From: Lachnospiraceae bacterium
GTDB taxonomy: Bacteria > Bacillota > Clostridia > Lachnospirales > Lachnospiraceae
Direction of reading: 5' to 3'
Assembly (NCBI GenBank): GCA_015057425.1
Contig: SVEL01000007.1
Span: 84,337-148,336, forward strand
Length of the DNA: 64,000 nucleotides
The notes beneath the pieces are model-generated. The model saw nothing but the letters and a program-made list of their open reading frames with translations. It ran no database searches and was not told the origin of the DNA. Numbering within the stretch: the first letter of the stretch is position 1; every line of letters begins with the position of its first letter. The translations under genes and the position numbers were made by a program. Below, in pieces: positions 16,865-25,023 of this stretch.

Positions 16865-17440
16865 TTAGAACAATCCTGCGAAACCGCTAAATGCCATAGC
16901 CATAAGTCCTGCTGATATAAGAACTATCGGCATACCTTTAAATGCTTTCGGCACGTCATTGTGTTCTGATTTTTCTCTTATTCCTGCTAAAATAACTATA
17001 GCAATTGTAAATCCAAGTGATGTACCTAAACTGTTCATCATACTTTCACCAAAATTATATGCTTTCTGGACATTTGTAATTGCAATTCCAAGAACGGCAC
17101 AATTTGTTGTTATAAGTGGTAAATATACACCTAACGCATTATACAACGGTTTACTGTACTTTTTCAGGAACATTTCTACCAACTGTACAAGACATGCAAT
17201 TACAAGAATAAATACAATTGTCTGAAGATACTGAACATCATATGGTACAAGAAGATAATATTGAATACCATATGTAATCGCAGATGAAATCATAATTACA
17301 AAAATAACTGCAATTCCCATACCCGATGCTGTTTTAATCTTTTTTGAAACGCCAAGGAAAGGACATAATCCAAGGAACTGACTTAAAACAACATTATTAA
17401 TTAATGCGGCACCAAGGCCAATAAGTACTAACTCTTTCAT
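16865..17440 (-). CDS. rnfA: Rnf complex subunit A
   Basis: RnfA is a six-helix membrane subunit that forms the core of Rnf with RnfE. The 191-residue protein has the conserved NNVVLSQFLGLCPFLGVSKK stretch near the N-terminus and ITNCAVLGIAI in the middle; their half-helix cysteines bind an intramembrane cluster in Rnf and Na+-NQR. Length is normal. It lies between rnfE and rnfB with short gaps. Confidence 0.95.
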   Translation of the reverse strand: MKELVLIGLGAALINNVVLSQFLGLCPFLGVSKKIKTASGMGIAVIFVIMISSAITYGIQYYLLVPYDVQYLQTIVFILVIACLVQLVEMFLKKYSKPLYNALGVYLPLITTNCAVLGIAITNVQKAYNFGESMMNSLGTSLGFTIAIVILAGIREKSEHNDVPKAFKGMPIVLISAGLMAMAFSGFAGLF

Positions 17441-17457
17441 TTTGTTATATCCTTTCT

Positions 17458-18210
17458 TTAATTTTTATTTTCTGCAGTTACTGCAGCTTCTGTTGTCTGT
17501 GTGTTCTGAGCCGGCTCTTCAATCTTACCTTCACACATTTCGCTACACGAACCGCAGTTACCGCCACATGATTTAATTTCTTTTGGTTTCTTACCCTGTT
17601 TCATTCTTATCTTATTTTGAATAGCAACAAGAAATGCTAATACAAAGAATGCGCCCGGTGCTAATGCTATGATTCTTACCGGTTCAACCGATTCAGGTAA
17701 AAATTCATATCCAAAGATAGCACCTGAACCAATCACTTCTCTAAATGCACCAAGACAGCCGAGACCAACTGTAAATCCAAGTCCCATACCAAGTCCGTCA
17801 AATAACGAAGGAATAACCTTATTCTTTGATGCATAAGCTTCTGCTCTGCCTAAAATAATACAGTTTACAACAATAAGTGGAATATATATACCAAGTGATT
17901 CATTTAATGAAGGTATATATGCTTCTAAAAGAAACTGTACTACCGTAACAAAGCTTGCAACTACAACAATAAATGCCGGTACTCTTACTTTATCAGGAAT
18001 AATTTTTCTAAGCATGGAAATAAGCATATTGGACATTACAAGAACTACTGTAGTTGTAAGTCCCATACCTATACCATTTATACATGATGTAGTCACGGCA
18101 AGTGTAGGACACATACCAAGCATCATAACAAATGTCGGATTTTCCTTAATAATTCCGTTAAATAATCTTTCCAAAGGAGTATTAGGCTTTAAAAACTTAT
18201 CTTTATTCAT
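17458..18210 (-). CDS. rnfE: Rnf complex subunit E with cysteine-rich tail
   Basis: RnfE is homologous to RnfA and contributes the second half of the membrane core; CPTLAVTTSCINGIGMG and VVNCIILGRAEA hold the cluster cysteines. The start is ATG 18210, with AGGAG 9 bases upstream; it overlaps rnfG by 8 bases. Beyond the usual end near residue 205, this protein adds a hydrophilic tail with four cysteines spaced C-x3-C-x2-C-x3-C (about residues 215-226), then an acidic Ala/Thr stretch. The spacing could bind an extra Fe-S cluster or metal. Confidence 0.93.
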   Translation of the reverse strand: MNKDKFLKPNTPLERLFNGIIKENPTFVMMLGMCPTLAVTTSCINGIGMGLTTTVVLVMSNMLISMLRKIIPDKVRVPAFIVVVASFVTVVQFLLEAYIPSLNESLGIYIPLIVVNCIILGRAEAYASKNKVIPSLFDGLGMGLGFTVGLGCLGAFREVIGSGAIFGYEFLPESVEPVRIIALAPGAFFVLAFLVAIQNKIRMKQGKKPKEIKSCGGNCGSCSEMCEGKIEEPAQNTQTTEAAVTAENKN

Positions 18211-18865
18211 CTGCACTTTCTCCTTTTCTTATAATATAATTTACAGCTTCCACAGCTCCATTCACACCTTCAGTTATAGCTTTTGAAGAGATTGTTGCAC
18301 CGCTTACCGCATCTATTTCATCATCTGAATGTCCGCCTGTAGTTACAACAAAGAATCTGCTTGAAGTCTTGCCTTTAAACTGGTTAAGAAAGCTGTTCTC
18401 TTTTACTTTCATACCAAGACCTGCTGTCTCTTTTATAGATAAAATAGATATTCCGCTTATGGCTTTTTCTGAATTAAATCCAACTGAAAACTTAATATCG
18501 CCGCCAAAACCTTTTTTTGATATTACTGTAACAACATAACCGACAACTTCACCTGCATTATTTTTGGCAAATGCAGCTTCTTCAACTATAACAGACTTTT
18601 CTGAAATGCCTTTTGACTTTAAATGTTCAATCATATCTGCTTCTTCAAAAGATACATTTGAAAACTCCACTGCCTCAGGCTGAACTTTTTTATAAGCCTT
18701 ATTTTTTGCTTCAATTTCAGCTTTAAGTCTCGGTTCGGCTGTTACTGTATAGACACCACCAAGCACTGCTCCTGCTATACATGTTATCAGGCAAAGAACA
18801 GCGGTGTTTTTTAAGAATTCCAATACAGTATTCAAAAAGGATTTTGTCTTTTCGTTTTTACTCAT
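18203..18865 (-). CDS. rnfG: Rnf complex subunit G (covalent FMN)
   Basis: RnfG is a membrane-anchored subunit with an extracytoplasmic FMN-binding domain. The 220-residue protein has one helix (about 15-38) and the flavinylation motif SGATIS near residue 190, where ApbE attaches FMN to the Thr. GLGMKVKENSFLNQFKG precedes it as in the family. It lies after rnfD by 14 bases. Confidence 0.94.
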   Translation of the reverse strand: MSKNEKTKSFLNTVLEFLKNTAVLCLITCIAGAVLGGVYTVTAEPRLKAEIEAKNKAYKKVQPEAVEFSNVSFEEADMIEHLKSKGISEKSVIVEEAAFAKNNAGEVVGYVVTVISKKGFGGDIKFSVGFNSEKAISGISILSIKETAGLGMKVKENSFLNQFKGKTSSRFFVVTTGGHSDDEIDAVSGATISSKAITEGVNGAVEAVNYIIRKGESADE

Positions 18866-18879
18866 TTCATTCCGCTCCT

Positions 18880-19845
18880 TTAACCTAATATTTTTGCTTT
18901 AATTTTTCCAAAGAATCTTTCTTTGCTTCGTCCAAAAGCATAAGGAACAGTAAACTTCTCTATAATCGGTACAAGAAGATTACCTATAATAATTGCATAT
19001 GATACACCTTCGCTGTTTGGACCTACTATTCTAATAATACCTGTCAGGAGACCGAGTATGATACCATATACGATTCTTCCGGTAGGCGTTATCGGACTTG
19101 TTACATAATCAGTTGCCATAAAGAATGCACCAAGAATCAAACCACCACCACATATATGCGCTGCTAAGAATCTCATATCAAATCCGTGCCCGCCAAATAT
19201 AACAACAAATAAAGCAAATGTTATAATATATGCTAACGGAATTCTTAAACTAATTACTTTACGAACAACCAGATATGCTGCACCAATAAGTAATGCAATA
19301 ACTGATGTTTCACCGATAGTACCCGCTTCATTTCCTAAAAACATAGATTTGACACTTACTTCAATACCATTTTTCAAATTATAAAGAGGTGTTGCCGTAG
19401 TCGCTCCGTCATATACAAAAGTTGTCATTCTTGTACCAAATGACATAAGTAAAAAACATCTTGCAGCTAATGCCGGATTCATAAAATTCTGTCCCAAGCC
19501 GCCAAAAAGCTGCTTTACAACAACGATTGCAAATACCGAACCTAAAATCGCCATCCAAATAGGAAATTCTGCCGGAAGATTAAGCGCAAGCAATAAACCT
19601 GTTAATGCCGCACTGCAATCAAGAACTGTTACTTTTTTATGTAATATAAGCTGTGTAACTGCTTCTGCAAGCACAGCTGTTGAAACAGTTACAAGAATTA
19701 GAATCAATGCCTTCATACCAAAGTTATATACACCAAATATCGTAGCCGGTATTAATGCGATAATAACATCCAGCATAACCGATCCGGTATTACATTTACT
19801 ACGGACATGCGGATTTGAAGACACATTAAGTAAATTGTTATCCAT
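18880..19845 (-). CDS. rnfD: Rnf complex subunit D (covalent FMN)
   Basis: RnfD is a polytopic membrane subunit related to NqrB. The 321-residue protein has about nine membrane segments. Its FMN attachment motif DGATTATPL lies near residue 150, where a Thr is flavinylated. FMNPALAARCFLL and ATDYVTSPITPTGRIVYG are family signatures. Confidence 0.95.
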   Translation of the reverse strand: MDNNLLNVSSNPHVRSKCNTGSVMLDVIIALIPATIFGVYNFGMKALILILVTVSTAVLAEAVTQLILHKKVTVLDCSAALTGLLLALNLPAEFPIWMAILGSVFAIVVVKQLFGGLGQNFMNPALAARCFLLMSFGTRMTTFVYDGATTATPLYNLKNGIEVSVKSMFLGNEAGTIGETSVIALLIGAAYLVVRKVISLRIPLAYIITFALFVVIFGGHGFDMRFLAAHICGGGLILGAFFMATDYVTSPITPTGRIVYGIILGLLTGIIRIVGPNSEGVSYAIIIGNLLVPIIEKFTVPYAFGRSKERFFGKIKAKILG

Positions 19846-19888
19846 ATATTCTTACCAAACCTTTCTTATCATTTAAACTGTAATGCAT

Positions 19889-21211
19889 TTAAGAAGATGC
19901 TTTTCTTCTGTCAGCAATAATTTCTTTTTTAATACTTTTAATAGATTGTGTAAGATTTCTCTTGGCTACACATGCGTATGTACAACATCCGCATTCACAA
20001 CATTCCATACCGTTTAATTTTATAAATGTCTCTTTGTCACCATGGGTTGCTGCTTTTGCAAGTAATGTAGGAACTAACTTTTGCGGACATGCATTTAAAC
20101 ATCTTCCGCAACTGATACAATTACTTTCCTTTACTGCCGCCTCATCTTTTTCAAGACAAAGGATTGCCGATGTTCCTTTTGTAACAGGTATATCTGTTCT
20201 TGAAAGTGCAATACCCATCATCGGGCCGCCGGATACAATCTTAGGTGGCATTTTATCGAATCCGCCGGCCTCTTTTATAAGGTCTTCATACATAACACCT
20301 ATCGGTACTTTGTAATTTTGCGGTTTCTTTATGGCTTCTCCCGTAACCGTAACTATTCTGTCTATAAGAGGTCTTTTATTTACTACCGCTTCATAAATTG
20401 CATGAATGGTATCAATATTTTGAACAATACAACCTGCATCTGCCGGAAGCATAGATGAATTTATCTCTTTTTTTGTAAGAGCATAAATCAAACTTCTTTC
20501 TCCGCCTTGTGGATACTTCGTATACACTTCTTTTACCTGTATATTAGGAATTTTCTTTGTTTTATCCTTAAGAAGCTTTATTGCATCTAATTTATTATCT
20601 TCAATAGCTATATATCCTTTTGCTTTAGGAAACATTGAAAGTACAATCTGAAGACCTTCAACTATAATATCAGCATCTTCCAACATTCTTCTGTAGTCAG
20701 AAGTAAGATACGGTTCACATTCCGCTCCATTAACGATAATGTATCTTATTGCATTAGGGTTCTTAGGTGAAAGTTTAACATGCGTAGGAAAACCTGCACC
20801 ACCCATACCAACAACTCCAGCTTCTTTTACAAGTTCTATAATATCTTCTCTTGTTAACTCTTCCGGTTTTCTAAAGTCTGTAATAGGAACAGGTTCATAT
20901 AAATCATCATTTTTAATAATAATACACTTGCATTTATTATCATTCAGTACCATTCTGTCTTCTATAGCAACAACTTCACCTGATACTGATGAATGAACAT
21001 TTGCAGAAATAAAGCCGTTAGCTTTTGCAATAAGCTGTCCTGCAAGCACTCGGTCTCCTTTATTAACTATAACCTCTGCTGGTGCTCCGATATGCTGACT
21101 GACCGGGATTACAACTTCACTTCCGGGCAAATAAGAAATAATCTTTTTTGTCTTTGATAATTCTTTCTTTCCCAAAGGATGAACTCCACCTTTGAATGTC
21201 AAAACCGACAT
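19889..21211 (-). CDS. rnfC: Rnf complex subunit C (NADH-binding)
   Basis: RnfC is the peripheral subunit with FMN- and NADH-binding sites related to NuoF. The 440-residue protein has the GMGGAGFPTHVKL loop near 140 and two 4Fe-4S motifs near the C-terminus (CISCGRCLNACP and CCECGCCTYACVAKR). It lacks the long Ala/Lys-rich tail of some proteobacterial RnfC. First gene of the operon, with AGGAGG upstream. Confidence 0.95.
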   Translation of the reverse strand: MSVLTFKGGVHPLGKKELSKTKKIISYLPGSEVVIPVSQHIGAPAEVIVNKGDRVLAGQLIAKANGFISANVHSSVSGEVVAIEDRMVLNDNKCKCIIIKNDDLYEPVPITDFRKPEELTREDIIELVKEAGVVGMGGAGFPTHVKLSPKNPNAIRYIIVNGAECEPYLTSDYRRMLEDADIIVEGLQIVLSMFPKAKGYIAIEDNKLDAIKLLKDKTKKIPNIQVKEVYTKYPQGGERSLIYALTKKEINSSMLPADAGCIVQNIDTIHAIYEAVVNKRPLIDRIVTVTGEAIKKPQNYKVPIGVMYEDLIKEAGGFDKMPPKIVSGGPMMGIALSRTDIPVTKGTSAILCLEKDEAAVKESNCISCGRCLNACPQKLVPTLLAKAATHGDKETFIKLNGMECCECGCCTYACVAKRNLTQSIKSIKKEIIADRRKASS

Positions 21212-21250
21212 ACTTTTTCCTCCTTATACACAGAAAATTTCATTAATAAT

Positions 21251-21279
21251 ATTCTAATATAAAAACGATAATTTAACAA
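21251..21279 (-). promoter_or_regulatory. Promoter of the rnf operon
   Basis: TTGTTA (21279-21274), a 17-base spacer and TAGAAT (21256-21251) lie about 40 bases before rnfC. The match to the sigma-A consensus is moderate. Confidence 0.45.
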
Positions 21280-21391
21280 CAAAAAAACTTCAAAAAATAC
21301 AATATTTATGATATTATTATTGTGATATTTTTATCATTCTCAAACAGTTGATTTTGTTAGATTTTTAACGTATTTGCGAGGTGTTGATTCT

Positions 21392-22417
21392 ATGAGAATT
21401 TTTGAAGAAAAATCACATATTGATAACGTGACATTAGATGCTTTGCAGCAGGTGTTTCCCTATGACATTTCTAAGTGTATTTTTTTCGATATTGAAACAA
21501 CCGGATTTATATATTCAAAAACTATTTTATACCTTATAGGATGTATGTATATTGATAATAATGTTGTTCATATCATACAATTTTTTTCGGAATCAAAAGA
21601 TGATGAACTTGATGTTCTTAATAGTTTTTTCGAAAAGATATCTTCTTTTTCGCATCTTGTAAGCTTTAACGGAAATGGTTTTGATATACCATATATATTA
21701 AAGAAATGTAAGTTATATAATATTTCTTATAATTTTGATAATATTAACAGTGTAGATATTTATAAAGATATTCAACCGCTTAAAAATCTTTTTAAAACAC
21801 AAAATCTCAAATTAAAAACTATGGAACGTTTTCTCGGCATCAACAGGTCTGATATGTTTTCCGGCGGTGAACTTATTGAGGTGTATTCAGATTATCTTAA
21901 AAATCCATGCAAAGAATCTCTTTCACTGCTTCTGCTTCATAATTATGAGGACATTAAAGGAATGCTTGATTTGCTGCATTTATACAAATATATTTCTTTG
22001 TACAATGGCAATTTTGAAATAGATGATATTACAATAAACAGATATGAAGATATGGACGGAAATGATGTAGATGAAATTTTATTTGATTTATATTTGCCCT
22101 ACTGTCTTCCGGCTCGTATATCAGGAAGTTACGATGATATTTATATAACTGCATACGATAATTGCGCAAAAATAAAAAACAGACTGCATAACGGATGCAT
22201 TAAATTTTATTATGAAGATTATAAGAATTATTATTATCTGCCTTTAGAAGATAAAGCAGTTCATAAAAGTGTTGCTGAATTTGTTGATAAAAGTCATAGA
22301 ACAAAAGCAACAAAGGATAATTGTTATACATGGATAAATGCAGATCAATCCTTTACTTCCAATAATCAGACAGTAAAAAAATATCTTATTAATTTAATTA
22401 AAAATATCTGCAAATAA
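21392..22417 (+). CDS. Ribonuclease H-like YprB exonuclease domain protein
   Basis: The 341-residue protein has the DnaQ/RNase H-like pattern of the YprB family: FFDIETTGF at about 29-37, then LVSFNGNGFDIPYIL near 95-110, and LLLHNYEDIKGML near 190. These supply the acidic metal ligands of 3'-5' exonucleases. The last 140 residues are not recognised. I chose ATG 21392, which has GAGGTG upstream. It is transcribed away from rnf. Confidence 0.8.
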   Translation: MRIFEEKSHIDNVTLDALQQVFPYDISKCIFFDIETTGFIYSKTILYLIGCMYIDNNVVHIIQFFSESKDDELDVLNSFFEKISSFSHLVSFNGNGFDIPYILKKCKLYNISYNFDNINSVDIYKDIQPLKNLFKTQNLKLKTMERFLGINRSDMFSGGELIEVYSDYLKNPCKESLSLLLLHNYEDIKGMLDLLHLYKYISLYNGNFEIDDITINRYEDMDGNDVDEILFDLYLPYCLPARISGSYDDIYITAYDNCAKIKNRLHNGCIKFYYEDYKNYYYLPLEDKAVHKSVAEFVDKSHRTKATKDNCYTWINADQSFTSNNQTVKKYLINLIKNICK

Positions 22418-22496
22418 TTGCCAGTTTATTTTTTTATGTCCTCCATATAATATTAGCGTAACAAGTAGTTATAAATTTTTAATGGAGGAATTAATA

Positions 22497-22703
22497 ATGG
22501 GTAACAATTCATCAAATAAGACAAATGTTCCTGAAGCAAAGTCTGCTATGAACAAGTTTAAGATGGAAGTGGCTAACGAATTAGGCGTACCTCTTACAGA
22601 TGGTTACAACGGTAACCTCACATCAGCTCAGAATGGTTCAGTTGGTGGTATGATGGTTAAGAAAATGATCGAAGCCCAGGAAAAACAGATGTCTGGTAAA
22701 TAA
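22497..22703 (+). CDS. Alpha/beta-type small acid-soluble spore protein
   Basis: These proteins coat spore DNA and protect it from UV and heat until the GPR protease degrades them at germination. The 68-residue product has the family core FKMEVANELGVPL (about 26-38) and GNLTSAQNGSVGGMMVKKM. The start is ATG 22497 with GGAGG 8 bases upstream. A single gene with its own terminator. The upstream CATATAATA could be a forespore sigma -10, but I could not fix a -35. Confidence 0.93.
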   Translation: MGNNSSNKTNVPEAKSAMNKFKMEVANELGVPLTDGYNGNLTSAQNGSVGGMMVKKMIEAQEKQMSGK

Positions 22704-22734
22704 TTTGTAATTTATACAAGTTGTTTAAATTAAA

Positions 22735-22787
22735 GAGAGTATCGTATTAAGATTCTTAGAATCCTTTTACGATACTCTTTTTCTTTA
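22735..22787. terminator. Bidirectional terminator after the SASP gene
   Basis: An 11-base stem AGAGTATCGTA/TACGATACTCT is followed by TTTTTCTTT on the plus strand and lies just downstream of the convergent CBM2-like gene. Confidence 0.85.
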
Positions 22788-22791
22788 AAAA

Positions 22792-23745
22792 TTATTGTAA
22801 TTCTTCACCTGAAGTTGTCGTAACTTCCTGATTCATTACAGCGGTTGTTTCGGGTTCTGTTGTTTCCGATTCATTGCCTGATGTAGTAGTTTCTCCATCT
22901 GTAGCTGTTTCGGAATCATTTGTAGTCTGTTCATCCGTAGCTGTTTCGGAACCGTTTGTAGTCTGTTCATCCGTAGCCGTTTCAGAACCTTCAGTAGTAA
23001 ATTCTTCCGTTGAAATCTCTTCTGTAGAAACCTCATCAGTTGTTGGTGCTTCTGTCGGCTTTTCAGGTATTGTAAATGATAAATTTACAGTTTTTGCAAA
23101 ATCATCAAGCACTACAGTATATGCCTTAGGGAAAATATATCCCTTAGTCTGAATAATAAATCCGAGTTCATACTCTACACCGGCTTCAACAACCTGATTT
23201 TTGAAAATAGGGGTAATCTTAATATTATCCTCTTCTCTTTCAAACAATCCGTTGTAATTATCAAGCATTGTGAAATCTTCTTCAAAATGGAATGAAAGTC
23301 CCCAGTTTTCTATTGTTTTTTTAGTACGGTTTTTAATTTTAATTCTATACTGGGTGATTATTGTATTATTTTTACCTTCCCATGTATTTATGGAACTTAC
23401 ACTAACTTTCAGTGGTGACTGGCCTGAAGATGAACCGCCTTCGTCAGCATCAAACTCTAAAGTTTCAACTTCTTCCGTAGTTTCTTCTTCCGGTTGTCCG
23501 GTTTCAACTGTAACAGTTTCTTCCGTTTCTTTATTTCCGTCTGTTGTGGAATTCTGTGTGCTGCTTACAATGTTATTTCCTGTTGTTGTGCCAGGTTCGG
23601 CATTTGCTGAACTTCGACTTAATAATATAATACTGAACACAAGGATAGATGTTGTCATAAGTAAAGTACATACCAATATGCTAAAGTTAGGAATACTTAT
23701 TTTAACACCTTTTATTGTAATCATTTTAGGTTTTTTCTTACTCAT
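22792..23745 (-). CDS. Membrane-anchored CBM2-like protein with Thr-rich tail
   Basis: The 317-residue protein has a short positive N-terminus, one membrane helix (about 20-44), and an acidic Thr/Glu linker. A beta-sandwich-like region follows (about 108-225) that resembles bacterial cellulose-binding (CBM2-type) domains in its YRIKIKNRTKKTIENWGLSF pattern. The last 85 residues are Ser/Thr/Glu-rich with a 12-residue repeat. No catalytic domain is present. A surface carbohydrate-binding role is inference; the tail looks like a wall-spanning stalk. Confidence 0.55.
   Translation of the reverse strand: MSKKKPKMITIKGVKISIPNFSILVCTLLMTTSILVFSIILLSRSSANAEPGTTTGNNIVSSTQNSTTDGNKETEETVTVETGQPEEETTEEVETLEFDADEGGSSSGQSPLKVSVSSINTWEGKNNTIITQYRIKIKNRTKKTIENWGLSFHFEEDFTMLDNYNGLFEREEDNIKITPIFKNQVVEAGVEYELGFIIQTKGYIFPKAYTVVLDDFAKTVNLSFTIPEKPTEAPTTDEVSTEEISTEEFTTEGSETATDEQTTNGSETATDEQTTNDSETATDGETTTSGNESETTEPETTAVMNQEVTTTSGEELQ
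22901..22990 (-). repeat. 36-bp tandem repeat coding the 12-residue repeat
   Basis: Units begin at 22901, 22937 and 22973. They encode SETATDEQTTN-type units in frame and could expand or contract by slippage. Confidence 0.8.
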
Positions 23746-23864
23746 TATTGCAATTCTCCATATAATATAATCATTATAGGGCTAAAACAAAGCCAAAATA
23801 TATAATATCATATTTTGCCTTAAAAATCTATAAATTCATCCCATTTTATGTAAATTTTATATTA

Positions 23865-25010
23865 TTACATAAGTGATTTGTAAAGTGCTTTGATTTCTTC
23901 TACAGACGTATCTCTTGGATTACCAGGTCTGCATGCGTCATCAAAAGCTGACTGTGCAAGGAAATCAATATCTTCTTCCTTAACGATAGCTTTAAGGTCT
24001 GCCGGAATTCCAACATCAGCTGAAAGTTTCTTAACTGCATCAATTGCTGCTTTTCTATACTCATCAACAGACATACTGTCAACGCCTTCTACACCCATAG
24101 CACGTGCAATTTCTCTGTACTTTTCACCAGTTTCAGGTGCATTGTATTCCATAACTGTCGGAAGAATAATTGCATTTGCAACACCATGAGGTGTGTCATA
24201 TACTGCACCAAGAGGATGAGCCATTGAATGAACAATACCAAGACCTACATTTGAGAAGCCCATACCTGCAATATACTGTCCGAGAGCCATACCTTCACGG
24301 CCTTCTTTAGTATTGGCAACAGCGCCTCTTAAGCTTTTTGCAATAATTTCGATAGCTTTAATATGGAACATATCTGTCATTTCCCAAGCTGCTTTTGTAA
24401 TATAGCCTTCAATTGCATGTGTAAGAGCATCCATACCGGTTGCTGCTGTAAGACCTGCCGGCATTGATGACATCATATCTGAATCAACAACTGCAACTAC
24501 AGGAATATCATGTACGTCTACGCATACAAACTTACGATTTTTCTCTACATCTGTGATTACATAGTTAATTGTAACTTCCGCAGCAGTACCTGCTGTAGTA
24601 GGAACAGCAATAATATCGACACATTTATTCTTTGTAGGTGCAACGCCTTCAAGACTTCTTACATCAGCAAATTCAGGATTCTTAATGATGATACCGATTG
24701 CTTTTGCAGTATCCATAGATGAGCCGCCACCAACAGCTACGATATAATCTGCATCTGCTTTCTTAAATGCTTCTACTCCGTCAAGTACATTTTCAATTGT
24801 CGGATTTGCCTTGCAATCATCAAAAACTTCATAAGCAAGTCCTGCTTTTTCAAGAACATCTGTTACTTTAGCCGTTACACCAAACTTAACAAGATCCTTG
24901 TCTGTTACAACAAGCGCTTTCTTAAAGCCTCTTGCTTTAGCTTCGTTTGCAACCTCTACCACACAGCCTGCTCCATGATAAGATGTTTCATTAAGTACAA
25001 TTCTTCCCAT
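23865..25010 (-). CDS. fucO: Lactaldehyde reductase / 1,2-propanediol oxidoreductase (iron-containing alcohol dehydrogenase)
   Basis: FucO reduces L-lactaldehyde to 1,2-propanediol with NADH during fucose or rhamnose fermentation. The 381-residue protein follows E. coli FucO closely over its whole length, including VRSLEGVAPT, PTTAGTAAEVTINYVITD and GLGIVHSMAHPLGAVYDTPH, with the His and Asp iron ligands of group III alcohol dehydrogenases. GGAG sits within the 13-base gap after the CotH gene, so read-through is possible. No fucose or propanediol pathway genes are nearby. Confidence 0.88.
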   Translation of the reverse strand: MGRIVLNETSYHGAGCVVEVANEAKARGFKKALVVTDKDLVKFGVTAKVTDVLEKAGLAYEVFDDCKANPTIENVLDGVEAFKKADADYIVAVGGGSSMDTAKAIGIIIKNPEFADVRSLEGVAPTKNKCVDIIAVPTTAGTAAEVTINYVITDVEKNRKFVCVDVHDIPVVAVVDSDMMSSMPAGLTAATGMDALTHAIEGYITKAAWEMTDMFHIKAIEIIAKSLRGAVANTKEGREGMALGQYIAGMGFSNVGLGIVHSMAHPLGAVYDTPHGVANAIILPTVMEYNAPETGEKYREIARAMGVEGVDSMSVDEYRKAAIDAVKKLSADVGIPADLKAIVKEEDIDFLAQSAFDDACRPGNPRDTSVEEIKALYKSLM

Positions 25011-25023
25011 TTTTTCTTCTCCT

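Noticed and set aside
16072..21211. Rnf locus as a novel electron-transfer system
   Set aside because: All six subunits are recognisable and in the classical CDGEAB order; only the RnfE tail is unusual.
22901..22990. 36-bp periodic repeats resembling a short CRISPR array
   Set aside because: The units are contiguous without spacers, stay in the reading frame of a Thr-rich protein and encode its 12-residue repeat. The same applies to 50654-50815.
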